Source of the DNA: Bradyrhizobium septentrionale
GTDB lineage: Bacteria; Pseudomonadota; Alphaproteobacteria; Rhizobiales; Xanthobacteraceae
Direction of reading: 5' to 3'
Assembly (NCBI RefSeq): GCF_011516645.4
Contig: NZ_CP088285.1
Span: forward strand, 2,002,501 to 2,066,500
Length of the DNA stretch: 64,000 nt
Both the position numbers and the translations under genes were made by a program. Numbering within the stretch: the stretch's first letter is position 1; every line of letters starts with the position of its first letter. The notes under the pieces are model-generated. The model had not been told where the DNA came from and ran no database searches. It saw only the letters and a program-made list of their open reading frames with translations. This document shows positions 25,229-33,826 of the stretch, one piece after another.

Positions 25229-25858
25229 TCACACCGCGACGGCGTTGAGCCAGCCGTGGCGGATCGGAAAGCCCTCGCCGCCGAGCAGGGTCACGGTCTC
25301 GTAGAGCGGCAGGCCGACCACATTGGTGTAGGAGCCGACCAGCTTGACCACGAAGGATCCGGCGATGCCCTGCACGGCATAGCCGCCAGCCTTGCCGCGC
25401 CATTCGCCGGAGCCGATATAGGCCTGGATGTCGTCCTCGCTGAGCCGCTTGAAGCGCACGCGGGTCTCGACCAGGCGCTGGCGGAAGGCCTCACGCGGCG
25501 TCACCACGCAGATCGCGGTGTAGACGCGGTGGTTGCGGCCCGACAACAGCCGCAGGCACTGCGCAGCCTCGTCGACCAGATTGGCTTTCGGCAAGATGCG
25601 GCGGCCGACCGCGACCACGGTGTCGGCAGAGATGATAAAGGAGCCGCGCAGATCGTCGTCGAGCTGCACCGACTTCAGCGCCGCGTCGGCCTTGGCGCGC
25701 GCCAGCCGGTTGGCGCAGGCGCGCGGCAGCTCGCCCCGCCGCGGGGTCTCGTCGACATCGGCCGGGCGCAGCGCATCGGGCTCGATGCCGGCCTGGTTGA
25801 GCAGGGCCAGCCGCCGCGGCGAACCGGAAGCAAGAACGAATTTGGGACGGCCTAGCAT
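25229..25858 (-). CDS. maf: Maf family nucleotide pyrophosphatase
   Basis: 209 residues from ATG 25858 ([16 protein letters not shown]); the longer in-frame start at 25969 is not family-like. Signature SGSPRR at 11-16 and [17 protein letters not shown] further on match Maf proteins, which hydrolyse non-canonical or canonical nucleoside triphosphates such as dTTP/UTP or modified forms. It belongs to the conserved run hisD, UPF0262, phosphatase, maf, yacG on the minus strand. Confidence 0.92.
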   Translation of the reverse strand: MLGRPKFVLASGSPRRLALLNQAGIEPDALRPADVDETPRRGELPRACANRLARAKADAALKSVQLDDDLRGSFIISADTVVAVGRRILPKANLVDEAAQCLRLLSGRNHRVYTAICVVTPREAFRQRLVETRVRFKRLSEDDIQAYIGSGEWRGKAGGYAVQGIAGSFVVKLVGSYTNVVGLPLYETVTLLGGEGFPIRHGWLNAVAV

Positions 25859-26044
25859 GCGGGTTTTTGGGCTGAATCGGGGGGACGGACGCGGGCGGAA
25901 CCTATCGGATGGGGCATGGATGCACAACCTTGGAACCGGCTGCGCATCGCGCTTCCCCGTGGGCGACACGGCCCCATAAGCACAGCTGTTTGTCAGTCTG
26001 GCGACAAGGGGCGTTCTGCGAATCGGAACACGCCTCGCGAAGCC

Positions 26045-26506
26045 TCACAGGTTCGCCGCGCCCTTGGCAAAGCGGCGGCGGATGCGCAGCAACAGGCCGT
26101 CGCAAACCTCGCGATAGGCAGCGAGCTTCTGCTCGCGCGTCCCCTCGGTGCCGGTCGGGTCCACCGTCGGCCAGTACTCGACATCGGCGGCGAGCGTGCG
26201 GGTGAGGTCGAGCGCCCTGTGATGGGCCTCCGGCGCCAGCGTGATGATCAGGTCGAAGTTCAGGCCTTCCCAGTCCTCGAGTTCCTCGAAGGTCTGTGGC
26301 TTGTGGGTGGAGATGTCCTGGCCGAGTTCCGCCATCACGGCGATCGCGAACGGGTCGAGCTCGCCCTTCCGTACGCCGGCCGAGCGGACATAAAGGCCTT
26401 GCGGGAACATCTGCTGCAGCAGGCTTTCGGCCATCGGCGAGCGCACGCTGTTGAGGCCGCATGCGAACAGCACGGCCTGCGGGTTGCGCGCGCGCGGCGC
26501 TGCCAT
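26045..26506 (-). CDS. Low-molecular-weight phosphotyrosine phosphatase family protein
   Basis: 153 residues. The P-loop CGLNSVRS (C16, R22) matches the CX5R(S/T) signature of LMW tyrosine phosphatases and arsenate reductases, and SPMAESLLQQMFP follows as in that family. The later VDPTGTEG near residue 115 supplies the general acid Asp. The start lies 36 bases after UPF0262 in the hisD operon. The physiological substrate is not predictable from sequence; in alphaproteobacteria this gene regularly accompanies UPF0262. Confidence 0.88.
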   Translation of the reverse strand: MAAPRARNPQAVLFACGLNSVRSPMAESLLQQMFPQGLYVRSAGVRKGELDPFAIAVMAELGQDISTHKPQTFEELEDWEGLNFDLIITLAPEAHHRALDLTRTLAADVEYWPTVDPTGTEGTREQKLAAYREVCDGLLLRIRRRFAKGAANL

Positions 26507-26542
26507 GCGATCAGGCTTTCGGTCGAGGGGCCGACACCGACA

Positions 26543-27049
26543 TCATGCGCCCTCGCCTTTCCAATGCAGCACGGTGATGAGGGTGAACAGCCGCCGCGCG
26601 GTCTCGAAATCGACCCGCACCTTGCCCTTGAGCCGCTCCTGCAGCGTGCGCGAGCCCTCGTCATGGATGCCGCGGCGGCCCATGTCGATCGCCTCGATCT
26701 TGTCCGGCGTCGCGGTCCGGATCGCCTGATAATAGCTGTCGCAGATCATGAAGTAGTCCTTCACGACGCGGCGGAACGGCGTCAGCGACAACAGATGCGC
26801 GACCACCGGCGCGCCGTCCTCCTTGCGGATATCGAACATCAGCCGGTTGCCGGTAATCGCGATGTGAAGGGTGTAGGGCCCCGGCCCGGCGCCGCCTTCC
26901 GGCGCAAACAGATTCTGCTCGACCAGGTCGTAGATCGCGATCGCCCGCTCATGCTCGATGTCGGGCCCGGAACGGCCGATCGATTCCTCGTCGAGCGTCA
27001 CCGCGACGATGCGATTGTTGGAATCCTCGTCGTCTGGTGGCTTGTTCAT
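26543..27049 (-). CDS. UPF0262 family protein
   Basis: 168 residues. The text [30 protein letters not shown] and the C-terminal [19 protein letters not shown] are typical of UPF0262, an alphaproteobacterial family of unknown function. The start codon overlaps the hisD stop by four bases (ATGA), so the two are translationally coupled. Confidence 0.9.
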   Translation of the reverse strand: MNKPPDDEDSNNRIVAVTLDEESIGRSGPDIEHERAIAIYDLVEQNLFAPEGGAGPGPYTLHIAITGNRLMFDIRKEDGAPVVAHLLSLTPFRRVVKDYFMICDSYYQAIRTATPDKIEAIDMGRRGIHDEGSRTLQERLKGKVRVDFETARRLFTLITVLHWKGEGA

Positions 27050-28341
27050 GAGAGGTTGAGGCGCAATCCGACGGAACGTGAATGGGCATCGAGACCCTCG
27101 GCCTGGCCGAGCGTCATCGCGGCGGGCCCGAGCGCACGAAGCTGATCCGGCCCGCAGCGCAGGATCGAGGTTCGCTTCATGAAGTCAAGCACCCCGAGGC
27201 CCGAGGAGAACCGCGCCGAACGCGCGGTCGGCAGCACGTGGTTGGAGCCGCCGACATAATCGCCGATCGCTTCCGGCGTATGGGCCCCGAGGAAGATCGC
27301 CCCGGCGTTGCGGACCTGCTTCGACAGGGCCTCGGCGTCCGCGGTCATGATCTCGAGGTGCTCGGCCGCGATCGCGTTGGCGAGCTCCACTGCGTCGTCG
27401 AGCTTTGCCACCTTGATGACGGCGCCAAAATCGTTCCACGAGGCGCGCGCGATCGCCGCACGCGGCAGCGTCGCAAGCTGCGCCTCGACCGCGCGCTCGA
27501 CATCGGCGGCGAGCCGCGCACTGTCGGTGATCAGAATCGACTGCGCGCTGACGTCATGCTCGGCCTGCGCCAGCAGATCGGCCGCGATCCAGTCGGCATT
27601 GCCGGTGTCGTCGGCGATGACGAGTACCTCGGAGGGCCCGGCGATCATGTCGATGCCGACCTTGCCGAACACCAGCCGCTTGGCGGCGGCGACATAGGCG
27701 TTGCCGGGGCCGACGATCTTGGCGACCGGCGCGATCGTCGCGGTACCATAGGCCAGCGCCGCCACCGCCTGGGCGCCGCCGACGCGGTAGATCTCCGAGA
27801 CGCCGCCGAGACCTGCTGCCGCCAGCACCAGCGGGTTCAGCTTGCCGTCCGGCGCCGGCACCACCATCACCACCCGCGGCACGCCGGCAACCTTGGCCGG
27901 CACCGCGTTCATCAGCACCGAGGACGGATAGGCCGCGGTGCCGCCGGGCACGTAGAGACCGACCGCATCGACCGCGCTCCAGCGCCAGCCGAGTTCGACG
28001 CCGGCGGCGTCGGTAAAGCGCTCGTCCTTCGGCAGCTGGCGGCGATGGAAGGTCTCGATCCGGTCGCGCGCGAATTTCAGCGCCTCGACGGTCCCGGGAT
28101 CGCACGCGGCGACCGCGGCGTCGATTTCGGCGGCGGCGATGCGCAGGCCGGCGGCGTCGACGTCGAGCCGGTCGAATTTTTTGGTCGCCTCGAGCAGCGC
28201 CGCATCGCCGCGGGCCGCCACGTCGTCGACGATGGCGCGAGTGGCGCGCTCGACGTCGGCCGACACCTCGCGCTTGGCCGCCAGGAAATCGCGGAAACGC
28301 TGGTCGAAATCGGCGCTCTGTCGGTCCAGGCGAACGGGCAT
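27046..28341 (-). CDS. hisD: Histidinol dehydrogenase
   Basis: 431 residues, the normal length. Family motifs are seen: [22 protein letters not shown] around 131-152, [16 protein letters not shown] around 218-233, [14 protein letters not shown], the HD pair in [11 protein letters not shown], and the C-terminal [19 protein letters not shown]. The enzyme makes the last two oxidations of histidine biosynthesis, histidinol to histidine, with NAD and zinc. It starts the conserved minus-strand operon; the DUF2948 gene upstream is separated from it by an intergenic palindromic repeat. Confidence 0.97.
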   Translation of the reverse strand: MPVRLDRQSADFDQRFRDFLAAKREVSADVERATRAIVDDVAARGDAALLEATKKFDRLDVDAAGLRIAAAEIDAAVAACDPGTVEALKFARDRIETFHRRQLPKDERFTDAAGVELGWRWSAVDAVGLYVPGGTAAYPSSVLMNAVPAKVAGVPRVVMVVPAPDGKLNPLVLAAAGLGGVSEIYRVGGAQAVAALAYGTATIAPVAKIVGPGNAYVAAAKRLVFGKVGIDMIAGPSEVLVIADDTGNADWIAADLLAQAEHDVSAQSILITDSARLAADVERAVEAQLATLPRAAIARASWNDFGAVIKVAKLDDAVELANAIAAEHLEIMTADAEALSKQVRNAGAIFLGAHTPEAIGDYVGGSNHVLPTARSARFSSGLGVLDFMKRTSILRCGPDQLRALGPAAMTLGQAEGLDAHSRSVGLRLNLS

Positions 28342-28427
28342 GGCGGCTTTCTGAAGAGGACTCTGGGTCCCTGCTCAATGGCGCGGCGGATAATGGCCGT
28401 CAACCCTTGGGGGGCGCCGAAATTGCA

Positions 28428-28550
28428 GTCGTCCCGGCGAAGGCCGGGACCCATTACCCCAGAAGCCTGCTGCTGGAGCAGGGTGGGACCCCCAGCGTCC
28501 CATAACAAATGGCATTTGTGGTTATGGGTCCCGGCCTTCGCCGGGACGAC
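28428..28550. repeat. Intergenic palindromic repeat, CGGCGAAGGCCGGGACC type
   Basis: A perfect 27-bp inverted repeat: arm 28428-28454 (core CCCGGCGAAGGCCGGGACCC) and arm 28524-28550, with a partly symmetric centre. A diverged copy with the same arms and a similar centre is at 62376-62498. It fits the REP/BIME-type elements abundant in Bradyrhizobium chromosomes. Confidence 0.85.
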
Positions 28551-28557
28551 GGCATAT

Positions 28558-28986
28558 TTACCCCGCCGCCACCCCGAGATCATCCGTGCCGAGATCGGTC
28601 AATTCGCACTCCAGGCACTCGACATCGAGCCGCAGCGCCGCGCCTTGCCCGAACATCAGGAGCGCGCTGCCGCCCGGCGGGTCGGAGGCATGGAATTCGA
28701 TTCCGAGCAGTTCCAGGGTGGCCTCCGGGGCCTCCAGGTCGATATTGCGCGACTTGCATGCCAGCACCCGGTCGAACCTGAGCGCGGCGATCAGCCGGCG
28801 CGAGCAGGCGCCGCCGGACAGGGTCTGCTCCCAGTCCAGCCGGTTCAACCCGACCACCAGGCGTTTCTCGTCCTGGCGCCAGACGATGTCGGCGGGCTGG
28901 ACGCGGGCGTCCTGCACGTGGGCGGAGATGACCGCGAGGTCATCGGCATCGAGGGCGATCAGTTTCAGGGGAGCAGGTGGGGACAT
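28558..28986 (-). CDS. DUF2948 family protein
   Basis: 142 residues from ATG 28986. The start PLKLIALDADDLAVISAHVQDA and the middle RRLIAALRFDRVLACKSRNID, ending LRLDVECLECELTDLG, match the DUF2948 family that accompanies hisD in alphaproteobacteria. Function is unknown. A longer frame upstream of this ATG is antisense-like arginine-rich text and was rejected. Confidence 0.85.
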   Translation of the reverse strand: MSPPAPLKLIALDADDLAVISAHVQDARVQPADIVWRQDEKRLVVGLNRLDWEQTLSGGACSRRLIAALRFDRVLACKSRNIDLEAPEATLELLGIEFHASDPPGGSALLMFGQGAALRLDVECLECELTDLGTDDLGVAAG

Positions 28987-29066
28987 GCGGTAGTTATAAC
29001 GGCTTGGGGCCCCGGAGGTACCATCCCTCCAAGGAAATCCCGCCCAGGGGAACCGGCGCCGCCTCG

Positions 29067-29726
29067 TCAGAGGCTGTTGATGTCCTCGCTCTCCAGCACC
29101 GGCCGGGGGTAGCCGTCGCGGGCCACCTTGAGCATGGCGCGGCCGAGTTGTTCCGACGTGGTCATATGGCCGGGGGCAAGCCGGACCAGAAGCGACAGCA
29201 GCGGCGAGGTCGCGAGATAGATCGCCTGCACCCAGGGTGTCTTGGAGCGCACGCCGTGCAGCGGCTGGATGCCGGCGGGGCGGAACATGTAGGCGGCCTT
29301 GAACGGCAGCTTGAGCAGGTCGTTCTCGGTCTTGCCCTTGACCCGCGCCCACATCAGCGAGCCTTGCTCGGTGGAATCGGTGCCGCGCCCGGTGACATAG
29401 GTGAACACCATGCCCGGATTGAGCCGCGCCAGCGCCGTCGCCGCGGCCAGCGTGACGTCGTAGGTGAGATGGCGGTAACGCGCCTCGTCCGTGCCGATCG
29501 AGGAGACGCCGAGGCAGAAGAAGCAGGCGTCATAGCCGGTCAGCTGCGGCTCGATCGCGCTGTAATCGATGAAATTGTCGCAGGTCAGCTCGACGAGCTT
29601 GGCATCGCGCTGCCCGGTCGGGCTGCGCCCGACCGCGAGCACCCGCTCGACGCCGGGATCGAGCAGGCATTCGCGCAGCACGCCCTGCCCGACCATGCCG
29701 GTCGCGCCGAACAGGATGATTTTCAT
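29067..29726 (-). CDS. NAD(P)H-binding, epimerase-like protein
   Basis: 219 residues from ATG 29726 (GAGGGG about nine bases upstream). The N-terminal Rossmann motif is FGATGMVGQG (6-15). FFCLGVSS and YVTGRG mid-protein and a C-terminal RPAGIQPLHG fit atypical short-chain dehydrogenases of the NAD(P)-binding (YbjT/HTATIP2-like) group. It follows the SDR gene on the same strand after about 50 bases, and the pair is divergent from a TetR regulator. The substrate is unknown. Confidence 0.8.
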   Translation of the reverse strand: MKIILFGATGMVGQGVLRECLLDPGVERVLAVGRSPTGQRDAKLVELTCDNFIDYSAIEPQLTGYDACFFCLGVSSIGTDEARYRHLTYDVTLAAATALARLNPGMVFTYVTGRGTDSTEQGSLMWARVKGKTENDLLKLPFKAAYMFRPAGIQPLHGVRSKTPWVQAIYLATSPLLSLLVRLAPGHMTTSEQLGRAMLKVARDGYPRPVLESEDINSL

Positions 29727-29777
29727 CTCGATTGCCCCTCGATGCCGCCATGATGTCTCCTTGCCGCCCGGTCGCAC

Positions 29778-30716
29778 TCAGGCGGCGGTGGCGATCTGAT
29801 CGAACGATACACCGGTCAGCATCGCCGAGACATCCCAGAGCTGCTCCGCCACCACGGTGTCCCTGGCCTGCGGCATGATCCGCGCCGGCACCGGCGGTCC
29901 CTTCAATTCATAGAACCAGTCGGGCCCGTAATAGCCGCCGGGCTCGGCCGCCGGCGAGGTCGCCGCGAACAGCGTCGGCAGCGCGCCCGCGGCCGCCGAA
30001 TGGCTCATGAAGGGCTGCAGATATCGGCCGAGCCGCCACGACAGGCTGTCGGTGCCGGGCCCGTTCGGGATCAGCTCGGTGCGCGCATAGCCGGGATGCG
30101 CGGCATTGCTCATGATCCCCCAGCCATTGCGCGCGCTGCGGCGCTGCAGCTCGAGCGCAAACATCAGCATCGCAAGCTTCGACTGGCAGTAGGCACGCCA
30201 CGGCACATAGGCGCGCTGCGACTGCAGATCGGCGAAGTTGATCGCGCCGGTGCGGTGGGCGAGGCTCGACAGATTGACGACGCGGGTGTTTTGGCCGCGG
30301 CACAGCTGCGGCAACAGATGTGCGGTCAGCGCGTAGTGGCCGAGATAGTTGGTGCCGAACTGCATCTCGAAGCCGTCTGACGTGACCTGGCGTTTCGGCA
30401 GCGCCATCACGGCGGCATTGTTGATCAACAGGTCGAGCGCATCGTGGCTGGCGGCAAAGCGCGCGGCGAAATCGGCGACCGATGCGAGGCTCGCGAGGTC
30501 GAGCGTCTCATAGATCACCGCCGCATCGGGAAGCTGCGCGCGGATCCGCGCCAGCGCGTCCTGCCCCTTGGCGCCGTTGCGGCCGGTCAGCACGACATTG
30601 GCGCCGGCACGCGCCAGCGCGAGCGCGGTCTCGTAGCCGAGCCCGCCGGTTGCGCCTGTTATCACCGCGGTCCTGCCGCGCTGCCGCGGAATGTCTGCAG
30701 TGCTCCAGCCGGTCAT
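29778..30716 (-). CDS. Short-chain dehydrogenase/reductase
   Basis: 312 residues from ATG 30716, with AAGGAG eight bases upstream. Motifs: ITGATGGLGYE (cofactor loop), TGRN (NADP preference suggested by the Arg), LLINNAAVMA, the catalytic Ser in NLSSLAH, and YCQSK with the catalytic Tyr and Lys. The overall text resembles the retinol dehydrogenase/protochlorophyllide reductase-like SDR branch common in soil bacteria. It faces a TetR gene across a short region with a palindrome, so it is probably that regulator's target. Confidence 0.88.
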   Translation of the reverse strand: MTGWSTADIPRQRGRTAVITGATGGLGYETALALARAGANVVLTGRNGAKGQDALARIRAQLPDAAVIYETLDLASLASVADFAARFAASHDALDLLINNAAVMALPKRQVTSDGFEMQFGTNYLGHYALTAHLLPQLCRGQNTRVVNLSSLAHRTGAINFADLQSQRAYVPWRAYCQSKLAMLMFALELQRRSARNGWGIMSNAAHPGYARTELIPNGPGTDSLSWRLGRYLQPFMSHSAAAGALPTLFAATSPAAEPGGYYGPDWFYELKGPPVPARIMPQARDTVVAEQLWDVSAMLTGVSFDQIATAA

Positions 30717-30796
30717 GCTTATATCTCCTTGCGACACGAATCGGTTCTGACGGTTGTTGTCGGTCTTGCGGGTTCCAGCCGCATTCCGATGAAATG

Positions 30797-30809
30797 TGCA
30801 CTAAGTGCA
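30797..30809. promoter_or_regulatory. Palindromic operator candidate, SDR / TetR intergenic region
   Basis: TGCACTAAGTGCA is a 6-1-6 perfect palindrome between the divergent SDR and TetR starts. It lies 22 bases before the TTG start chosen for the TetR gene; if the upstream ATG were used, the palindrome would fall inside the coding region, which argues for the TTG. Binding by the TetR protein is inference. Confidence 0.55.
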
Positions 30810-30830
30810 TTTTTGCAAGAGGTGAAAAAT

Positions 30831-31481
30831 TTGAAGCGCCCTGCGCCCGCGCGCAAATCTGCCAAGCCGCGGCAATCCAACGGGAATTCGGCGCCGCCCA
30901 CGGCGACGTCCGGCCTGCGCGCGCGCAAGCGGCGGGAAACACGGGAACGGCTGACCCGGGCGGCGATGGCGCTGTTTCTCGAGCGCGGCTTCGAGGCGAC
31001 CACGCTCGACGACATCGTCGCCGCAGCCGATATCTCGCGCCGCACCTTCTTTCACTATTTCGCGTCGAAGGAAGACGTCGTGTTCGCCTGGCAGGAGGAC
31101 GGCAGCACGGCGCTGATCGCAGCGGTCGCGGCCCGTCCGGCCACCGAATCCATGCTGCAGGCCGCGGAGAATGCGATCGCCGAAATGGTGCTGCAACTCG
31201 ATCCGCGCGAGGCGGTCGCACTGGCAAGACTCAAGCGCGACAATCCGGCACTGCAGGCCCGCGATCAGGTGAAGTACGAGAAGCTCGAGCGCGAGCTCGC
31301 CGAGGCCTTGCTCAAGCGCGCCGGCAACAAGGCCGACCGGATGAAGGCCCGGCTCGTCGCGATGATCACCACCGGCGCGATGCGCGTCGGCGGCGATCTC
31401 TGGGCAGCCGACGGCGCCCGCGAGAAGCCGGAGCTGCTCGCCAAGCGAATCTTCGCCGCGATCCGCGCGATTTTCGAGTGA
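30831..31481 (+). CDS. TetR-family transcriptional regulator
   Basis: 216 residues from TTG 30831, preferred over ATG 30789 because AAGAGGTG lies six bases upstream and because it leaves the palindromic operator outside the gene. After a basic, Ala/Pro-rich start, the DNA-binding domain reads RETRERLTRAAMALFLERGF, then TLDDIVAAADISRRTFFHYFASKEDVV. The C-terminal ligand-binding region is helical. It is divergent from the SDR and NAD(P)-binding genes and is their likely repressor. Confidence 0.88.
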   Translation: MKRPAPARKSAKPRQSNGNSAPPTATSGLRARKRRETRERLTRAAMALFLERGFEATTLDDIVAAADISRRTFFHYFASKEDVVFAWQEDGSTALIAAVAARPATESMLQAAENAIAEMVLQLDPREAVALARLKRDNPALQARDQVKYEKLERELAEALLKRAGNKADRMKARLVAMITTGAMRVGGDLWAADGAREKPELLAKRIFAAIRAIFE

Positions 31482-31551
31482 GCGATCGGAACGACAGGAT
31501 CTCTACACTCTTCGTGAGGCGAATTCTGGTGAGGTGAGCACGCTCGTCAGG

Positions 31552-31590
31552 CTCCCTCCCCCCCTTGCGGGTCCCTTGCGGGGGAGGGAA
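31552..31590. repeat. Short GC-rich palindromic repeat
   Basis: CTCCCTCCCCCCCTTGCGGG and the following CCCTTGCGGGGGAGGG form an imperfect hairpin of the CCCTC/GCGGGGG type, between the convergent TetR and hydrolase genes. It may also act in termination. Confidence 0.6.
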
Positions 31591-31662
31591 CCCTTCCGCT
31601 AGTGGCTCCCTCACGCGATCGAAGCAAAGCTGCGTTGCCTGGCACAAGAGAGCAGCGTCACA

Positions 31663-32487
31663 TCACCCCCTGATGAACGCCAGCAGGTCCTTGTTGATGG
31701 TCTCGGCTTCCGTCGTCGGCATGCCGTGCGGAAAGCCCTTGTAGGTCTTCAGCGTACCGTTCTTCAAAAGCTTGGCCGAGAGCGGGCCGGAGTCGGCGTA
31801 GGGCACGATCTGGTCGTCGTCGCCATGCATCACCAGCACCGGGACGTTGATCTTCTTCAGGTCCTCGGTGAAATCGGTCTGCGAGAACGCGACGATGCCG
31901 TCGTAATGCGCCTTGGCGCCGCCCATCATGCCCTGCCGCCACCAGTTCTGGATCACGGCCTCCGACGGCTTTGCGCCGGGCCGGTTGTAGCCATAGAACG
32001 GCCCGGCCGGCAAATCTCGGTAGAACTGCGAGCGATTGGCTGCAAGTTGCGCCTGCAGGCCGTCGAACACCGACTTCGGCAGGCCGCCGGGATTGTCAGC
32101 CGTCTGCAGCATCAGAGGCGGCACCGCGCTCAGGATCGCCGCCTTCGCCACCCGGCTCTCGCCGTGACGCGCGATGTAGTGCACGACCTCGCCGCCGCCG
32201 GTGGAATGGCCGACGTGGACCGCGTTCCTCAAATCGAGATGCGCGGTGACGGAAGCGAGGTCGTCGGCATAATGGTCCATGTCATGGCCGTCGCCGACCT
32301 GGGCGGAGCGGCCGTGGCCGCGGCGGTCATGGGCAACGACGCGAAAGCCGTGACCCACGAAGAACAGCATCTGCGCGTCCCAATCGTCCGACGACAACGG
32401 CCAGCCATGGCTGAACACGATCGGCTGGCCCGAACCCCAATCCTTGTAGAAGATGTCGACGCCGTCTTTGGTGGTGATAGTGGGCAT
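31663..32487 (-). CDS. Alpha/beta hydrolase (arylesterase / cofactor-free haloperoxidase type)
   Basis: 274 residues from ATG 32487 with AGGAG upstream. The start [26 protein letters not shown], the nucleophile in VGHSTGGGE (S95), DDDQIVP with the acid residue and GFPHGMP with the catalytic His give a complete triad. The text closely follows non-haem chloroperoxidases and aryl esterases of the family, which hydrolyse esters and can perform perhydrolysis. It stands alone, flanked by palindromic repeats. Confidence 0.9.
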   Translation of the reverse strand: MPTITTKDGVDIFYKDWGSGQPIVFSHGWPLSSDDWDAQMLFFVGHGFRVVAHDRRGHGRSAQVGDGHDMDHYADDLASVTAHLDLRNAVHVGHSTGGGEVVHYIARHGESRVAKAAILSAVPPLMLQTADNPGGLPKSVFDGLQAQLAANRSQFYRDLPAGPFYGYNRPGAKPSEAVIQNWWRQGMMGGAKAHYDGIVAFSQTDFTEDLKKINVPVLVMHGDDDQIVPYADSGPLSAKLLKNGTLKTYKGFPHGMPTTEAETINKDLLAFIRG

Positions 32488-32512
32488 TTGATTTGCTCCT
32501 CTTGTTGCCTTC

Positions 32513-32615
32513 GTCATTCCGGGGCGACGCGCAGCGTCGAACCCGGAATCCATTTATCCAGGGAATGTGCGGCCCGATGGATTCCGGGCTCGCGCTTCGC
32601 GCGCCCCGGAATGAC
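32513..32615. repeat. Intergenic palindromic repeat, GTCATTCCGGGG type
   Basis: Begins GTCATTCCGGGGCG and ends with the inverted CGCCCCGGAATGAC-like arm; the inner arms GGAATCCAT and ATGGATTCC are also inverted. Three more members occur at 43926-44028, 50283-50428 and 63040-63142. Confidence 0.85.
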
Positions 32616-32623
32616 AAGAATGA

Positions 32624-33124
32624 TCAGGCGAACGTGACCGGCCTGAACCGGCGCCACGCGCCGATGATCACGACGGCGAAGAACACCAGCACGATGCCCT
32701 GCACCACCGCAAACACCGGGCCGGCGGGCGGATTCGGCGGCACCGCCGGCGCGAGCGCCTGCAGCGCCGGCACCTTGAGGAAGCTCTGGATCACCAGCAC
32801 GAAGACGTTGAGATAGAGCGAGACCATCGCGGTCACGACATAGATCGGGCGCCAGGCGCCCTTGAGCTGCATCGCATACAGCGCGATGCAGGCGATCACG
32901 AGCAGCAGCAGCGAGAGGCCGCCGATGATGTGCGACGGCAGCAGCTTCTCGGTCGCCAGCGGCGGAATCACAAAGCCGGTGGCGCTGGTCAGGATCGTGA
33001 ACAGCAGGAAGATCGCGGTCAGCCCCGGCATCGCCCGCGAGCCGAGCAAGCCGAACATCACGATCACACCGGCGACGATCGCAATCAGGCTGATAATGAC
33101 GTGCACGAGCACCAACGTCGTCAT
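32624..33124 (-). CDS. Four-helix membrane protein of unknown function
   Basis: 166 residues from ATG 33124 (GGGGAGTG upstream). Four hydrophobic segments are seen: about 2-25 (VLVHVIISLIAIVAGVIVMFGLL), 35-58 (GLTAIFLLFTILTSATGFVI), 70-90 (IIGGLSLLLLVIACIALYAM) and 100-120, with a fifth near the C-terminus (VVQGIVLVFFAVVIIGAW). No conserved catalytic motif is visible. A role cannot be assigned. Confidence 0.7.
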   Translation of the reverse strand: MTTLVLVHVIISLIAIVAGVIVMFGLLGSRAMPGLTAIFLLFTILTSATGFVIPPLATEKLLPSHIIGGLSLLLLVIACIALYAMQLKGAWRPIYVVTAMVSLYLNVFVLVIQSFLKVPALQALAPAVPPNPPAGPVFAVVQGIVLVFFAVVIIGAWRRFRPVTFA

Positions 33125-33247
33125 GTGACGCACTCCCCATTGAGACCCGCACCACGTTACGATGCGTGACTGGAAATTGCTACATGGTTCGATGGCAGGA
33201 TGGCCGACATCTCATCAAAAATTTGCCAGCGCTAATTTTGATTGACC

Positions 33248-33290
33248 CGTCATCCCCGCGCAATGGTTACGCCTTTGCGCGGGGATGACG
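33248..33290. repeat. Perfect 16-bp hairpin
   Basis: CGTCATCCCCGCGCAA (33248-33263) and its exact complement (33275-33290) with an 11-base loop, in the intergenic space upstream of the membrane protein gene. It belongs to the same general class of intergenic palindromes. Confidence 0.8.
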
Positions 33291-33347
33291 GTGATAGTCC
33301 GTGCGTCCGCCAGATGCCGCGGCACGTGCGCCCGATGAGACATTCAA

Positions 33348-33656
33348 TCAATCATAGCGCGGGATCGGCCCGTTATGCGGCGTCTTGCGCTTCGACAGGT
33401 CGAACAGCACCTCGTCGACATAGCACCAGCCCCAGCCTTCCGGCGGATCGTAGCCCTCGATCACGGGATGGCCGGTGGCGTGGAAATGCGCGGTGGCATG
33501 CCGGTTCGGCGAGTCATCGCAGCAGCCGACATGGCCGCAGCTCCGGCAGATCCGCAAATGCAGCCAGCGGCTGCCGCTCTTCAGGCATTCCTCGCAGCCG
33601 AGCGCGCTCGGCGTGACGTCCTGGATGCTGGCGATGTGGGTGCAGCTTTTTGACAT
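33348..33656 (-). CDS. UBP-type zinc-finger protein
   Basis: 102 residues from ATG 33656. The whole protein is a ZnF-UBP domain: CTHI near 4-7, CEECLKSGSRWLHLRICRSCGHVGCCD, NRHATAHFHATGHPVIEGYDPPEGWGWCYVDE. This is the set of Cys and His residues that bind zinc and, in eukaryotes, the free C-terminus of ubiquitin. Stand-alone UBP fingers are common in alphaproteobacteria without a known ubiquitin partner. It is not linked to the ubiquitin-like operon of the left island. Confidence 0.88.
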   Translation of the reverse strand: MSKSCTHIASIQDVTPSALGCEECLKSGSRWLHLRICRSCGHVGCCDDSPNRHATAHFHATGHPVIEGYDPPEGWGWCYVDEVLFDLSKRKTPHNGPIPRYD

Positions 33657-33690
33657 TTTTGGCCTCTCTTTATGCATCCCTGTTCAATCC

Positions 33691-33795
33691 GTCATCCTGA
33701 GGTGCGAGCGCAGCGAGCCTCGAAGGATGAATCGGCCACAGACCGGGCCGTGCATCCTTCGAGGCTCGCCGAAGAGGCTCGCACCTCAGGATGAC
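33691..33795. repeat. Intergenic palindromic repeat, GTCATCCTGAGGTGCGAG type
   Basis: Outer arms GTCATCCTGAGGTGCGAGC and its complement enclose inner arms GAGCCTCGAAGGATGA/CATCCTTCGAGGCTC. This third repeat family of the window sits between the UBP gene start and the 3' end of the oxidoreductase gene. Confidence 0.85.
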
Positions 33796-33826
33796 GGGGA
33801 TGGAGCTACCCCAATGGATCCTTCTC

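Noticed and set aside
33348..33656. UBP zinc-finger protein as part of the ubiquitin-like system
   Set aside because: It lies 22 kb away in the core genome and is common in alphaproteobacteria that lack such systems.
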